Positions 32,917-43,705 of a stretch of DNA of 64,000 nt are shown here, piece after piece. The stretch covers positions 10,492,913 through 10,556,912 of the forward strand of contig OZ007505.1 of NCBI GenBank assembly GCA_963931865.1, in the 5' to 3' direction. Under the pieces are notes generated by a model, which saw only the letters and a program-made list of their open reading frames with translations, did no database searches and had not been told where the DNA came from. Numbering within the stretch: the first letter of the stretch is position 1; each line of letters opens with the position of its first letter. Made by a program: the position numbers and the translations under genes. Source of the stretch: Axinella damicornis. Its lineage: Eukaryota > Porifera > Demospongiae > Axinellida > Axinellidae.

Positions 32917-33166
32917 AACAAGTACAATACTTAGGGAGCTGAAATTTGGTGTGGAGTGGTTTTTCAATAGACCTAACAAGCTCACCAAGTTTCGTCAAAA
33001 TCGGAAGAGGTCATGCTTTTTTTGTGTTGACTTGACATGGAATGACCCCATGGCCAGATTAAAGTTTGTTTCTCCTAATATCGTGATATTCAGTAATATC
33101 GTGGCATCATGTGTGGTGATATACCGTGGGACAAAAAATGATATCGTGCAGGCCTATATTCCTAAG

Positions 33167-33222
33167 GCAGTCAAATATTACATAACGCGGCACAATTTGT
33201 TGTTCTTTCTACCAGTAGTGTA
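33167..33222 (-). mobile_element. MITE family A, copy 3, second half
   Basis: GCAGTCAAATATTACATAAC to ACCAGTAGTGTAA completes the copy split by the hAT element. Confidence 0.65.
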
Positions 33223-33295
33223 ATGCAACTTCGGCACCATTCTGGCTCAATAAATTCTGGTCTGTGGTATAAATGGGCTGTATGTATATGTGTAC

Positions 33296-33797
33296 CGTAG
33301 GCGCTCTAATTGTGCGTCGCTCAAAAAATAGTTATTTTTGAAATGCAACGCAACAATAGAAATTCGGTCAGCCAAACTTCGACGCATGATTAGAAAACAC
33401 CTTGCTAGGTACTGAAGTCAGACGAATGTAGACAAGGCTATTGCATAGCGGTTGTGTTTGTTCCCGGTTGTCGGACTGTCGCTGCCTTTTCTCCTACGTG
33501 GGGCGTCTGTATCCTGCGGCACAGAATACATAAGTGAGTTGCTTTCTCGTACCTTCACTGATGTCCCAGCCATATCGCAACTGTGTGTTTATACATCAAC
33601 GTTCACAGGCAGTGATGTGATGAGCCCTCTTCGCCGTTCAACTGTACAGTGTACGCTTCGAGCTAGCTGCCATGCTGCCGTTACAATCGCGTTACGCAAA
33701 CTAGTCCCCGGAGTGCGACGCATTATTAGAAATTATCGGTTTGAGACATTGAATTTTGACGTAGAATTAGAAAGGACGCATAATTAGAGCACCTACG
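33296..33797. mobile_element. Non-autonomous element with CGTAGGYGCTCTAATT termini
   Basis: Left end CGTAGGCGCTCTAATTGTGC and right end GCATAATTAGAGCACCTACG are inverted repeats. Internal related motifs (CGACGCATGATTAGAAA, CGACGCATTATTAGAAA) occur. It ends 94 bp from UFL1 exon G. Confidence 0.7.
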
Positions 33798-33890
33798 TAT
33801 GGTAGTGACTGCACTATGTATGTACATGCTAGTACACATACAGTCATGTATCAGTGATACAATTAATACAACAGATTATACCTTCCCTAC

Positions 33891-34073
33891 CTCTTGGTTG
33901 GTCATGAAAGGTAGTTGCCATCCAACTTGTCTTTTCGTACTGTCCTCTTCTCTACCTCTCCCTTTTCCTCCCCGCTTCTCCCTCCCTTTCTTCTTTCTCT
34001 CCCGCTGGTTATCCTCCCATTCTACTACCCTCTGTGACATCTCCGCAATCACAGTGGGATTTGCAACTGCAGC
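33891..34073 (-). CDS. UFL1: UFL1 exon G (charged linker)
   Basis: 183 bp with acceptor TTTTTACAG|GCTGCA and donor CAAGAG|GTAGGG. Encodes AAVANPTVIAEMSQRVVEWE followed by a Lys/Arg/Gly/Glu-rich stretch (RERKKKGREKRGGKGRGREE). This corresponds to the basic low-complexity region of UFL1 after about residue 385. An earlier donor (AGACAA|GTTGGA) is also possible. The remaining ~60 residues before exon H are not placed. Confidence 0.75.
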
Positions 34074-34099
34074 CTGTAAAAACAAAAACATTCATACAT

Positions 34100-35430
34100 G
34101 TATTAAGACGTCCAACACCTGTGATGAGCAGTAGCTTGTGGGGGCTCAACAACGCTACACTCCTGTTGCTGGATATGGATATGCCATTGACCATGCACCT
34201 ACACACACACAAGCCAACCATACAGTGGACAAGAGCAATCAGACTCAGATAACCATACTGTAACAATACTCTTAACTGATAATTCTCCCTAAAACAAAGC
34301 TTAGTTGCTCCACAATTACATCTTCTGGTATTGAATAAAGTTTGTCTGGAAAGACACATGAAGGTTCATCATGTACATTACACTCCTGGTAGGGGATTGA
34401 TAGTCAAGCATTCCAACTACGTACAATATACGTATATACTCTATTCAACCATGACTAACCATGAATAATAACTACATACAGGGAACACACGGAGAACACT
34501 CATCTCTAAAGGTTACGGGTACCCGTTGACCGGAAGTAAAGTTTAATTAGCCTGTTTACGGGCAGCTGCATGTTATTTCAGTGATTCTGAGCGAATTTGC
34601 TTATCCATGCATTCTACAACTTTTGTCTCGGAAAAGGTAATTGAGATGGAAATAGGCAATTGTATAACTAATATCACATATCTAGTGCGAGAGTTATGCT
34701 TGGGAGACAGTATAGGCTGTTGTCCGCTGCCAGCGAAGTGCTTCCTTGAACGCCATTTTTCCAGTGTACTTTGGCTGCTAGAGGGAGATGTTCAGCGAAT
34801 AACTTGTTCATTTATAGCTCTCGCATTCGACATTCTGGCTTCTAGCTGCGTCCTGAAGCTGAAGGTGCAATAATTTTGAACACAACAAGAAAGGGTTGTA
34901 GAATGCGCTCAGAATTTATAAATGCATGTGGGAGGGGTCAAGGTGTCCATGTAGCCACGCCTGTGCAGGAAGTTTTGCATTTCAAGAAGTAGGCGGGTCT
35001 GAATAGGTTCGAGTCCAGCACAGGACATTGTGCTAGACGGTGTAGGATTGGCATGGGCTGCATGAATATTCTGTGTTCCCATTGCCCGTTATGGAGTTAT
35101 ACAACCCTGCAGCCTTGGATATGGAGTATGCATGACCTTCTCAAAGAATGTGAGAAGGTATTTGATTCTGTAAAGGTGAGTACAATATATCATATCTCTT
35201 GCAATGGTGAATTCGTTATAAACTTTTTGTCTCGGCGCCGAAGCGCCGAGACACAGTGCTAGGTACGTATACATATTACATACGTCTGTCTGTCTGTCCA
35301 CATAGCTGGTGCGCAGCGCAACGGATTTACTAGTAATGTGCATGTGGCCGCACCCTACTGCGCTAGACAACTGAAGACACAAACAAGATCATGTGAGATT
35401 TCAGCAAGAGAGGCTAAAACAGCAAGAAGT
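34100..35430. other. UFL1 intron, no supported gene
   Basis: Contains a MITE-A left-end fragment (TTACACTCCTGGTAGGGG at 34378-34395), a short palindrome TCTCGGCGCCGAAGCGCCGAGA at 35230-35251 and (GTCT)n. No coding motif was recognised. Confidence 0.4.
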
Positions 35431-35439
35431 CGGATTAGT

Positions 35440-35585
35440 TATAGTTAGACTATGGCCTTGAGTGGTTTATGGGAAATACCACGAGAGGGTGTTTATTTAG
35501 ATCACGAGGCGCAGCCGAGTGATCTAAATGAACAGCCTCGAGTGGGATTTCCCATAAACCACGAAAGGTCATAGGCTTGTACTAT
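35440..35585. repeat. Foldback MITE-like hairpin
   Basis: TGGTTTATGGGAAATACCAC at 35464 pairs with GTGGGATTTCCCATAAACCA at 35542. The arms continue to ATTTAGATCAC/GTGATCTAAAT around the centre. Confidence 0.8.
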
Positions 35586-35818
35586 AGCTTACTCAATTAG
35601 AGAGCCCTGCACGCTCCGAGGGTACTGATAAAAGCAGGAACGGGAAATTAGGAAACCGGAAATAAGAAATGAGGAAACAAGAAATGAGGAAATGAAGAAA
35701 TGGTGAAAATGAGGTAGCTAAGAACTTGGCGGGAGAAAACGGGAGAAACCTGTCGAGGCGGTTTTGCAGCTCGTGGTTACCGGTTGTTGAGCAATGATTT
35801 TGATTGAGACGAGGCTAA

Positions 35819-35980
35819 ATGTCCTACGTCCCAGACGGCGTGTATTTTGGCGGGGAGAGCGAGGAAGATGATGGCTACTGCGGCTTTGACTTTGGGGACA
35901 GTCCGCCGAGCAAGTCCGTCACTTTCGTAGAGCCTTCGACAAGTTTGCTGGCCAGTATGATGCCTATAGACCTGTTATAG
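35819..35980 (+). CDS. Small acidic protein exon, unrecognised
   Basis: ATG at 35819 opens about 53 codons (MSYVPDGVYFGGESEEDDG, FDFGDSPPSKSVTF) and stops at TAG near 35980. A shift of frame continues DLTKADSPSESDDPGMVD up to a GAG|GTAAGT donor at about 36054. A downstream open piece (36220-36399: ESEDEVLMATSTPLKELL, DLDSDDQTDIGND) is equally acidic and may be the next exon. I recognise no domain. Confidence 0.3.
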   Translation: MSYVPDGVYFGGESEEDDGYCGFDFGDSPPSKSVTFVEPSTSLLASMMPIDLL

Positions 35981-36385
35981 ATCTCACAAAGGCAGACAGC
36001 CCGAGTGAATCGGATGATCCTGGGATGGTGGACCGTGGAAGATGACGGAATGAGGTAAGTTCAGCCTATTTGTGAGCTAACTAGCTAGTAGTAGCTATTT
36101 GTAGAAGCAAGCAAAAAAAGAATCGTGCCAATAATAATATTATTATTTGTGCTGTAGATAGTGGAATAGGAGTTCACCTACATCTGATGTTCTATATCAG
36201 GATATGCAGTACAGATGTGAAGACACCAGATCCAGGAGTGAAGGCAGAACTTGACAGTGAGAGTGAAGATGAGGTACTGATGGCAACTTCAACCCCTCTA
36301 AAGGAACTGCTCAGCTCAGACCTCGACAGTGATGACCAGACTGACATTGGGAATGACAGGGCCCATGCTGTATATAGTTTTGGGA

Positions 36386-36472
36386 TCAAGTTGAGTTGAC
36401 GGACCCAGCGAACTTGCTTACTTGTAGCCTGCACAGGCCTAATATACCCTAAGGTCCGTCAACTCAACTTGA
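36386..36472. repeat. Hairpin with 20-bp perfect arms
   Basis: TCAAGTTGAGTTGACGGACC at 36386-36405 and GGTCCGTCAACTCAACTTGA at 36453-36472. Confidence 0.9.
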
Positions 36473-36816
36473 CCGAAGTTTTGTACCTCCTTCATAAATG
36501 TTTGATTCCCACCACATGTGGTCTTCATCACTCATCCTTTGCAGCAACCCTCCCTTGTATAATGGAGATGGTGAACTACCGGTGTACAGATGGAATCAAT
36601 CGAAAGAGCACTATACACTAGACTCTCTTGCCAATGTACTTCTCACAGACACTGTGCCACCCTCTAGCATTTGTCAGTTGTAACTGCAGTCTATGGACGT
36701 GACCTTCCCCTTGTTGAGTGACTATTTCCTTGTTTCCTCGTTTCCACCATTTCCACATTTCTTATTTCCTAATTTCCTGTTCTTGGTTTTATAAGTACCC
36801 ACGCTTTGGCAGGTTG

Positions 36817-36936
36817 AGACTGGCTGCAAGCTAACTCAATCAGAGAACCAGTCAGCTGAGCTTGCAGGCTGCACAGCCTATTAATTGGGCAGTTGGAGCG
36901 TGCAGGGCTCTAATTGAGTTAGCTTGCAGCCAGTCT
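36817..36936. repeat. Hairpin with AGACTGGCTGCAAGCTAACT arms
   Basis: AGACTGGCTGCAAGCTAACT starting at 36817 pairs with AGTTAGCTTGCAGCCAGTCT ending at 36936. Confidence 0.85.
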
Positions 36937-36997
36937 TTTTAAAAGCATGCACTCGTACTAGACCTGCATTGTGGATTATTGAAGCGTTCTTGGGAAG

Positions 36998-37320
36998 CTA
37001 TGGCTATGGCTAGTTCGCGATCTCGCAAGAGAGCCCCCGAAATTGCGGATAAAGTCGAAAGCTATTGATCCAAACAAACCGGTACCAAAGTGTTTTAACT
37101 TGGGCATGGATGAATATATGGACGAAAATGCGTTTTTAGCTAGCAGTGATGAAGACGATGCTTTTGTAACCCCCCCCCCCCCCCCCCCCCCCCAAGAAAT
37201 CGAAGTTGAAAAAGAAAGGTGAAGGGAAGGAGAACCAGCGGGTGGATCCCGTTTCCAGCAGTCGTGCAATGTCACAGACAATAAGAGAACTGGCACCCCA
37301 CAACATTTCCTTTCCTACAA
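36998..37320 (+). pseudogene. Possible N-terminus of a Crypton/KIAA1958-like gene
   Basis: ATG at 36998 starts MAMASSRSRKRAPEIADKVE. After a shift the frame reads NKPVPKCFNLGMDEYMDENA, an acidic turn, a poly-Pro run from a C tract, and a lysine-rich piece (KKSKLKKKGEGKENQRVDP). The acidic-then-basic N-terminus resembles that of the gene at 24459-25561, but the recombinase part is absent. It runs into the LINE at about 37320. Confidence 0.3.
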
Positions 37321-37734
37321 ACAAAAAAGAAACAAAGTTGTAAACCTTTTGAGGAAAGCTAAAAGGAGATTCTTCCGGGGACTTAACACTGTCAACAGTA
37401 AGAGCTTTTGGAAAGTAGCTAAATATATGACCAAGAAAAACAGCAGTATACCCTCTCTTAAGGATGGTGGAATTGCTGTTGAGTCTGATTTAGACAAAGC
37501 TGCCTTGTTAAATCGCTAATTCTCCAAGTGTTTCAACCAATCGGTCCCTCCTTAAAATAATGAAGACATCTTGGAATTTAGCAGCATTGACCCTCTTCTA
37601 TGCCCTGAGGAATTCCTATGCACTGAGCACGAGGTTTTTGAAATGTTATCTTCCCTTGACATCAAGAAAGGAAATGGTCGGGACGGAATCTCAGCTAGAA
37701 TGCTGAGATCAACTGCAGCAAGCATTGCTCATGG

Positions 37735-38158
37735 AACTAGAGGTGCTCAGCAGAGCACGTACCCCGTGCGCAACTTTGACTGGACAGCTATAAGCTTAGG
37801 CCTACCACCGATTATTCATACAGCATGCACGATGAGCTAGCTAGGCCACGATTTACAGCGATATCAGCATGCAGAATGAGATACCGTAAGTTGTGGCAGT
37901 AATGTTAGAAATAGGGTGTGGTCAAGTTGTATAAATTAGAAGCACGACTTTCACGCAGCTTTTCTCGGCCTCTCGAGTAGATCTCTGGTCTGTGAGTTAC
38001 ATAGATGCTAGTATTTTCTAAATTCTGACACTTCTATCCTAAAATAAACCTTCAACAAGGCCTTCACTGCTCAAACTGATGGACAGACAGACAGACCGAC
38101 AGACTGACAGACAAACCAATCACTCTACCCCCTGCTGCGCATGCGCACGGGGTAATTA
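37735..38158. mobile_element. MITE inserted in the LINE
   Basis: It interrupts the LINE frame between STAASIA and TLLLNKSI. The ends carry ACCCCGTGCGC (37757) and GCGCATGCGCACGGGGTAAT (38137-38156). A (ACAG)n-rich stretch lies near the right end. A related end (TTACCCCCGTGCGC) is at 20736-20749. Confidence 0.6.
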
Positions 38159-39136
38159 CACTGCTGCTTAATAAATCCATCACAACAGGGCAAATACCCA
38201 AATCGTCCTCAGTAGTACCTGTCCCAAAAGGGTCTGAACCTACCAGTGCATCAAATTACAGACCGATATCGTCACTCCCAGTTGTAAGCAAACTGCTTGA
38301 AAAACACATGCACTTCCTCATTTCCTGCCATATTGAGACTTCCTACCCAATTGCATCTCATCAGTGGGGCTTTCAGCCTGGAAAGTCTGCTGTCTCTGCC
38401 CTAGTTGATGTTCTTCATCACTGGTCCTCGGCACTAGACCAAAGAAAAGAGGTTGTAGCAGTCTTTTTTGATCTACGCAAAGCGTTCGATTCAGAACTCC
38501 ACAGACTCTTGCTGAACAAACTTAAATCTGTTGGCTTAAGTGACCACCTAATCAAATGGATCTGTAGCTACCTCACCAATAGGGTCCAGCATGTAGTCTT
38601 GAATGGACAGGAATCAACTGCCACACCAGTTTTATCAGGAGTACCCCAGGGGTCGGTATTGGGTCCTCTACTGTTCCTGCTCTATATCAATGACCTGGCT
38701 AATGGTTCCCTCTCTGAAGGTTGTTTTGCATCTCTCTATGCTGACGATCTGCTCTTGTATATGGTCATTACCTGCCCAGAGGATTATACCACCTTACAGT
38801 CAGACATAAACTCAGTTGCCTCATGAATAACCCAGCACCACCTATCATTCAATACCTCAAAATGCAAATGTATGACTGTGACAAGGCTTCGACAAAACTC
38901 TGTAAGCCCACCTGTTTTACAACTGAACGGGAAACCCATGGAAAATGTGACTAGCTATAAATACCTGGGTGTCACCCTAACCAGTGATCTTACCTGGTCA
39001 GACCACATCCATAACATCACTAGGAAGGCAAGGAAGCTCACTGGCATGTTATATACAATGTAGGCAATTCTACAGGTGGTCCAGCCCTACAGCCTTATCC
39101 AGTCTCTATGTATCACTAGTGATCCCACTTCACAAG

Positions 39137-39295
39137 GGGATTTTACGCCAAATCCCATGGCGTAAAATGCTGTCGTTATGTACATAACGACAGCCATGAC
39201 GTAAAATTTGCCCTTTATGCACAAAGGCATGAATGGCGTAAAATTTGCACTTTATGCACAAAGGCAATATTTGCCATTTTATGCCAAAGTATGTT
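39137..39295. repeat. Inverted/direct repeat cluster (GGCGTAAAAT units)
   Basis: TTTACGCCAAATCCCATGGCGTAAA, then GCTGTCGTTATGTACATAAC with its complement, then TTGCCCTTTATGCACAAAGGC repeated with variation. It lies at the edge of the second insertion in the LINE. Confidence 0.7.
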
Positions 39296-39423
39296 TTAGG
39301 TGCCGCCTGAGCAGGTAGAGACAGAAACCAGAGGACAAGCCTCCTGGTTTCTGCACAGAGCTGGACGAGTAACTGCATCCAATTTCAAATTGTGTTGTTG
39401 TGACTAAGTAAGCCCTTGTATGC

Positions 39424-39785
39424 CGTCACAAAAGTTTGATTAAGAGAATTTGCTACTCCCGAAGCTTTCAAGTTCATGACAGCAGCCACCAAGTGAGTAT
39501 TTGCACTCAGTCTAAATATGTTAGTTGTGTGGACATGCAGTTAGTGCTTCTTTGTATTAACAGATGGGGATGCACACATGAAAAGACGGCATTGGGTCCT
39601 ACATCAGTAGTGCAACCACAAATCACAATGGACTTGAGTACCAAAAGGCGGGACTTTTTGTAGACACGGAAAGACCATATCTTGGTGCATCACCTGACGG
39701 CATCATAAACTGCAAATGCTGTGGCAGAGGAGTCCTTGAAGTGAAGCGGATCACGTCCACTGGACACAGTCTGGGCCGGAAGTAA
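39424..39785 (+). pseudogene. YqaJ-type nuclease fragment with an intron
   Basis: Exon 1 (to 39492) reads SLIKRICYPEAFKFMTAAT. The 71-bp intron (39493-39563) runs from GTGAGT to TTAACAG. Exon 2 reads KWGCTHEKTALG and, after a small shift near 39640, AGLFVDTERPYLGASPDGII then GVLEVKR. The ERPYLGASPDG...LEVK pattern holds the D and ExK catalytic residues of YqaJ/lambda-exonuclease-type recombinase nucleases. These often accompany animal DNA transposons. It lies inside the LINE as part of a later insertion. Confidence 0.7.
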
Positions 39786-40894
39786 TCCGCGATTACACCA
39801 GAACGTCGAACCAAGCTAGCTAGCCAGGTGCGTGGAGACGAGTCGACCCGGTACCCTTCGTCACACCCTTCATACTAAAGCATGTCTGATCACAGAAAAG
39901 TGCTCTAAGGTTCATGGTTGCTGTATACTTAGTGCTATAACGTCCCCAGCACCACTCTAGACTAAACATTCGATGCTGTGTCGGTACAGGGAGAAGAGGG
40001 TCTAGGGACTTTGAACCATTTTGCCTCAGTTCTGTTTGATTTTGAACAGAGACTACTAATCAAATTTGCAGAAATTGTCGCAGTAGCTATAAACAACTGC
40101 CCTAAACAACATAAATGCGAGACTACCTGGCTTTGGTGTTGCATATCTGGTAACTACAACCAACGGAGAAGGCTAGGGAGGTAGAGCTAGGTTTCTGAGC
40201 AAGGACATCGAGTTACTTGAGTCTGTCCAGAAATTTGCTGCCAAAGTATGTACAAAGCGTTGGCATGAGCCATACAACTCCTTACAAAACTCTCTATTGT
40301 TATAGACCACTGTTGAAGGAGCGTAGAGCTGCACTGAAGCTCATAAGTGCCTGAATGGTCTGATGGTCATGCCCCCAAATACATTTGCCCCTCTCATCCA
40401 CTCAAGCTGGAACCTGCGATCACACGACCATTTTATCTTGCATCAACCGTTTGCACACACAAGTAGTTACTTATACTCTTGTATCCCAACTCTGTTTCAT
40501 TGTGGAACCATTTGCCTGTATCTGAACATTTCTACACGTTCAACGCTCAGTGAGTATGACAGTCACCCCTTGTTAGCTAGATACGTGTGATATGTTACCG
40601 GGTACCTTCGCTCTTCTTGCTGTTCTGAAATCCACGTACACCCACGTTCATCTAATGTCTTTCTATCCTTGACGCCACTCGAGTGAGGAAATGTACCAGG
40701 CCCTCCCCGCTTTTTCGTACTGCAAGTGATGAAAAGCTGGGCGTGGGACTGGGAACGAGGCTACACTTGTGCGGCATCCATGCAAAAGTGTAAACAGTCA
40801 TGCTATTGTCAACCATTCAATAGAGCCCGCCACTTTCACTTCCTTCACCCCCACTCCCACCGGCATGTCCTCCACCATCACTCTCACCGGCACT

Positions 40895-41330
40895 TCACCA
40901 CTACTCCCACCAGCACTTCCTTAACCACTACTCCCACCAGCACCTCCTCCACTACCACTCCCACCTTCACCTCTTCTACCACGACTCCCACCAGCACCTC
41001 CTCCACCACTACTCCCACCAGCACCTCCTCCACCACTACTCCCACCAGCACCTCCTCCACCACTACTCCCACCAGCACCTCCTCCACCACTACTCCCACC
41101 AGCACCTCCTCCACCACTACTCCCACCAGCACCTCCTCCACCACTACTCCCACCAGCACCTCCTCCACCACTACTCCCATCAGCACCTCCACCACTACTC
41201 CCACCAGCACCTCCTCCACCACTACTCCCAATGGTACCTCCTCCACCACTACTCGCAACTGTACCTCCTCCACCACTATTCACACCTCCTCTACCACTAC
41301 TCCCACCTGCGCACTTCCTCAACCACGACT
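40895..41330. repeat. 27-bp minisatellite (~15 units), open in several frames
   Basis: Unit ACTACTCCCACCAGCACCTC plus CTCCACC. The plus frame gives TTPTSTSST repeats (ORF 40726-41406, mucin-like), the minus frames give VVVEEVLVG and SSGGGGAGG repeats. The open frames follow from a period divisible by three and are not evidence of a gene. Confidence 0.9.
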
Positions 41331-41409
41331 CCCAATGGTGGCCAATGGCTTCCACCACTTCGCCTACCAATATAAAGACTACACTACGTATGTAATGCTG
41401 GTTTGAACT

Positions 41410-42030
41410 AGTGCTAATGTAACGTACTGCCAACGCTATTCCTGCTTGTGGCAAAATTAACGTTTAACCATGCATTCAGAACATTGAACAAGAGAAACCC
41501 ACTACTCACCACTCTCCCTGAACTTGCATTTCACTACTCAGTCCTCATCATTCTATCTTACAGAATCAGCATAAGTAAACATTCAGAACAAGAACTTCAG
41601 GAGCGAACCACCGCTATAAACTCAATCCAAATCAGCTTATCATGCGGAAACAGCCAACATAATCATTGGACTCTCCTGAAGTCACATTTGAGACACATTC
41701 ACCACTTTTTATGTAAGATTGTTTCTTATATTGTGTCGTGTCCTGAAGTCCTTGAATGAAACTCATCAGTTCTCATTGTGCTTATAGAATGCATCACTTG
41801 TGAGCCCTCTGCTTGCATGCACTCCAACACGCTCGTGTGTGTGCGCACACGATCGTCATCCACCCTTGCACGTTTAGTGAACTATTATCATTGCAAACGG
41901 ATATACACGCGCTCCTAGGTGCTCGCATGCACTCCCGCGCACACGCATGCACTCCGGCGACCACTGTTAGTACACATACATGTGAGGGTACCTCAAATAT
42001 GCATTGAAGGATGTACTATATTTTAGTAAC
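41410..42030. other. UFL1 intron, no supported gene
   Basis: Alternating CA/GC-rich text at 41820-41960, no coding motif. Confidence 0.4.
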
Positions 42031-42032
42031 TA

Positions 42033-42750
42033 CCGTATATCTTCTAAAAATTCGGCATCCCTAATTATTCGGCACCCCTTCACGCAAATGGGAAAAATTG
42101 TCTCTAATTTCGGCAAGGGAATTCCCAAATATTTCGGAATTTAATCTCTAATTGTAATGCGTTTTCGGCAGCTTGCCGTCCTATCCGAGACAAGCCAGGC
42201 AAGGAGAGAGATCGGTGAGTTCGGTGCTGTCCCAAGCGGTGAAAGCTCCAAGCTAGCTGTCGCAAATGCACACTGAGAGCCCCTGGAAGTCGACCGATCG
42301 CGTTCGACGTGCGTGCCACGTTGACCACTGTCCAATTGGTGAAAGCCCTGCGCTGAAGTACACTCGCAAACCTCCGAGTCTTGCCCTGACCCTGAGAGTC
42401 AACACAGATGAACACAGAACGACGCGGGGTGAGTACCGGGGGGGGGTATCGATCGTACAGCCTGCGGCACACTTCGAGATCGTTCGCTTCCTTACGCCGA
42501 CAATTCCAACGCAGGTACTAAGTCGAAAGTATGGAGTGTCACAGTCTGTACCAAGAGGAAAGACGCCCTACCGGTGTAGCTGCTCGATCTTGAGACTTGA
42601 ATCTCGAGTGGAAAAATCCGACCGTGTAACACTTCTAATTATTCGGCACTTTTGCATTTTGGTACAAATTTTGCGATTTTACTTCTAATTATTTCGGCAA
42701 GGCTTATGAATAATTAATAAAAACCTGCCGAATTTTTAGAAGATATACGG
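42033..42750. mobile_element. Mariner-type non-autonomous element (perfect 25-bp TIRs, TA flanks)
   Basis: The terminal 25 bp (42033-42057, starting CCGTATATCTTC) are an exact reverse complement of 42726-42750, with TA on both sides (42031-42032, 42751-42752). 718 bp. Subterminal CTAATTATTCGGCA motifs recur at both ends. No transposase. Tc1/mariner or pogo mobilisation is inferred from the TA target. Confidence 0.85.
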
Positions 42751-42819
42751 TAGTGCTACTTGGCATCTGATCCCAAGAAAACAGCACTATAGTCCTTATA
42801 CAATTACGTCATGAAAATT

Positions 42820-43560
42820 AAGTGTTGCAAACACAAGTCGGTAAAATCGTTCTGAAGGATGGTGTCATTTCCAAGACAAGTACCATATCCTTTGATCGAT
42901 GTTGTAAGAATTACCAATTTACAAGAAAACAAAGCGCGTTTGGTTCATTAGGATCTTACGTAGATCTCAGAACAATTGCTGGGCAGATCAAAAGGCTATG
43001 CAAAATGCAGTTTGATCAACCATATGGCAGACCAGGATGATGATATATGGGAATCCATGTATCATATCACGCCAGGAAACACAAGCCAGAGTATTGCAAG
43101 GTGCTGTTGCCCCTCCCCCACACCCACCCACCTACCCCTCCTTGTCTCCCACCCCCGCCTATCCCTCCCTGCAAAAGAATCCTGTACAACCCTTACTAGC
43201 AAAGCCAACCGTACTCTCACCAAGGCTGCACTGATACGAAAAATAAGCTTCCGGTCCTGATTCCAATAATTCAAGGTTATGTCTTGCCAATAATGAGGCA
43301 GTACCGATACTGTGGTTTTAAGCCGATCAAGCTTGCTGTCCTTCATTTTCAGCCACTACTAACTTCATATTTTCCATCTACAGTGTTGATGGATTTGGTG
43401 TGTTCTCGCCCCTTGGACTCCTTTCGTTGCAAATCTTGCAAAGCGTTTTAGAGTTGTCATCATCACAGATCCTGAAATGCGCCCAAATCTGTTGTCGTTG
43501 TTGAAAGAGCTTTACAAAACAGGCTAGCTAGCTAGCTTGCAGGGCTGCACTGCCATGTCA
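42820..43560 (+). other. Unrecognised open segments
   Basis: One frame (42822-43040) reads QSAFGSLGSYVDLRTIAGQI and KRLCKMQFDQPYGRPG, and the next frame continues DDIWESMYHITPG. It has the look of a decayed coding exon, but I know no match. Confidence 0.25.
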
Positions 43561-43705
43561 TGTACATGTCACGAGACTATTGGTTGCTTTGTGATCGATC
43601 AAGCCGATTCCGACAATATTGGTACCAATCCCAATCAATGATCGGTATCGGTGCAGCCTTAATAAGCACTGAGTGGTGTAACCTGTGTGCGTGCTGCAGA
43701 CGTAC

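Larger units (their letters stand above)
30412..33158 (+). mobile_element. hAT-type DNA transposon (disrupted)
   Basis: Left end TAGGCCTGCACGATAT and right end ATATCGTGCAGGCCTATA are inverted repeats. They are flanked by an 8-bp duplication TTCCTAAG at 30404-30411 and 33159-33166, the hallmark target-site size of hAT elements. The interior starts with a BED-finger ORF. Much of the transposase is replaced by another transposase gene and a MITE. Confidence 0.85.
35590..36936. mobile_element. Long inverted-repeat element carrying a small acidic gene
   Basis: The left side has ACTCAATTAGAGAGCCCTGC at 35591 and a purine-rich stretch with GGAAATTAGGAAA (35642). The right side has the same in inverted order: TTTCCTAATTTCCTG (36766) and GCAGGGCTCTAATTGAGT (36902-36919). 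The interior has an acidic reading frame. A 120-bp hairpin (36817-36936) lies at the right end and a 90-bp hairpin at 36386-36472. The boundaries are approximate because insertions sit at the right side. Confidence 0.55.
37320..40600 (+). pseudogene. Non-LTR retrotransposon (LINE) ORF2 remnant, split by insertions
   Basis: The order is: a linker between endonuclease and RT (SFWKVAKYMTKKNSSIPSL, SLDIKKGNGRDGISARML), an insertion at 37735-38158, then RT motifs. These are ASNYRPISSLPVVSKLLEKH, VFFDLRKAFDSELHRLLL, SGVPQGSVLGPLLFLLYIND and YADDLLLY. Next comes YKYLGVTLTSDLTWSDHI to about 39130. A second insertion follows, and the C-terminal part (LLESVQKFAAKVCTKRWHEP, 40212 on) appears in broken frames. 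The motifs fit a Jockey/CR1-like clade. Stops (for example after NSVAS) make it inactive. The 5' endonuclease was not found. Confidence 0.85.

Noticed and set aside
40726..41406. Thr/Ser/Pro-rich mucin-like 226-codon ORF and its minus-strand Gly- or Val-rich counterparts
   Set aside because: All are read from a 27-bp minisatellite with a period divisible by three. No signal peptide or splice context supports a gene.
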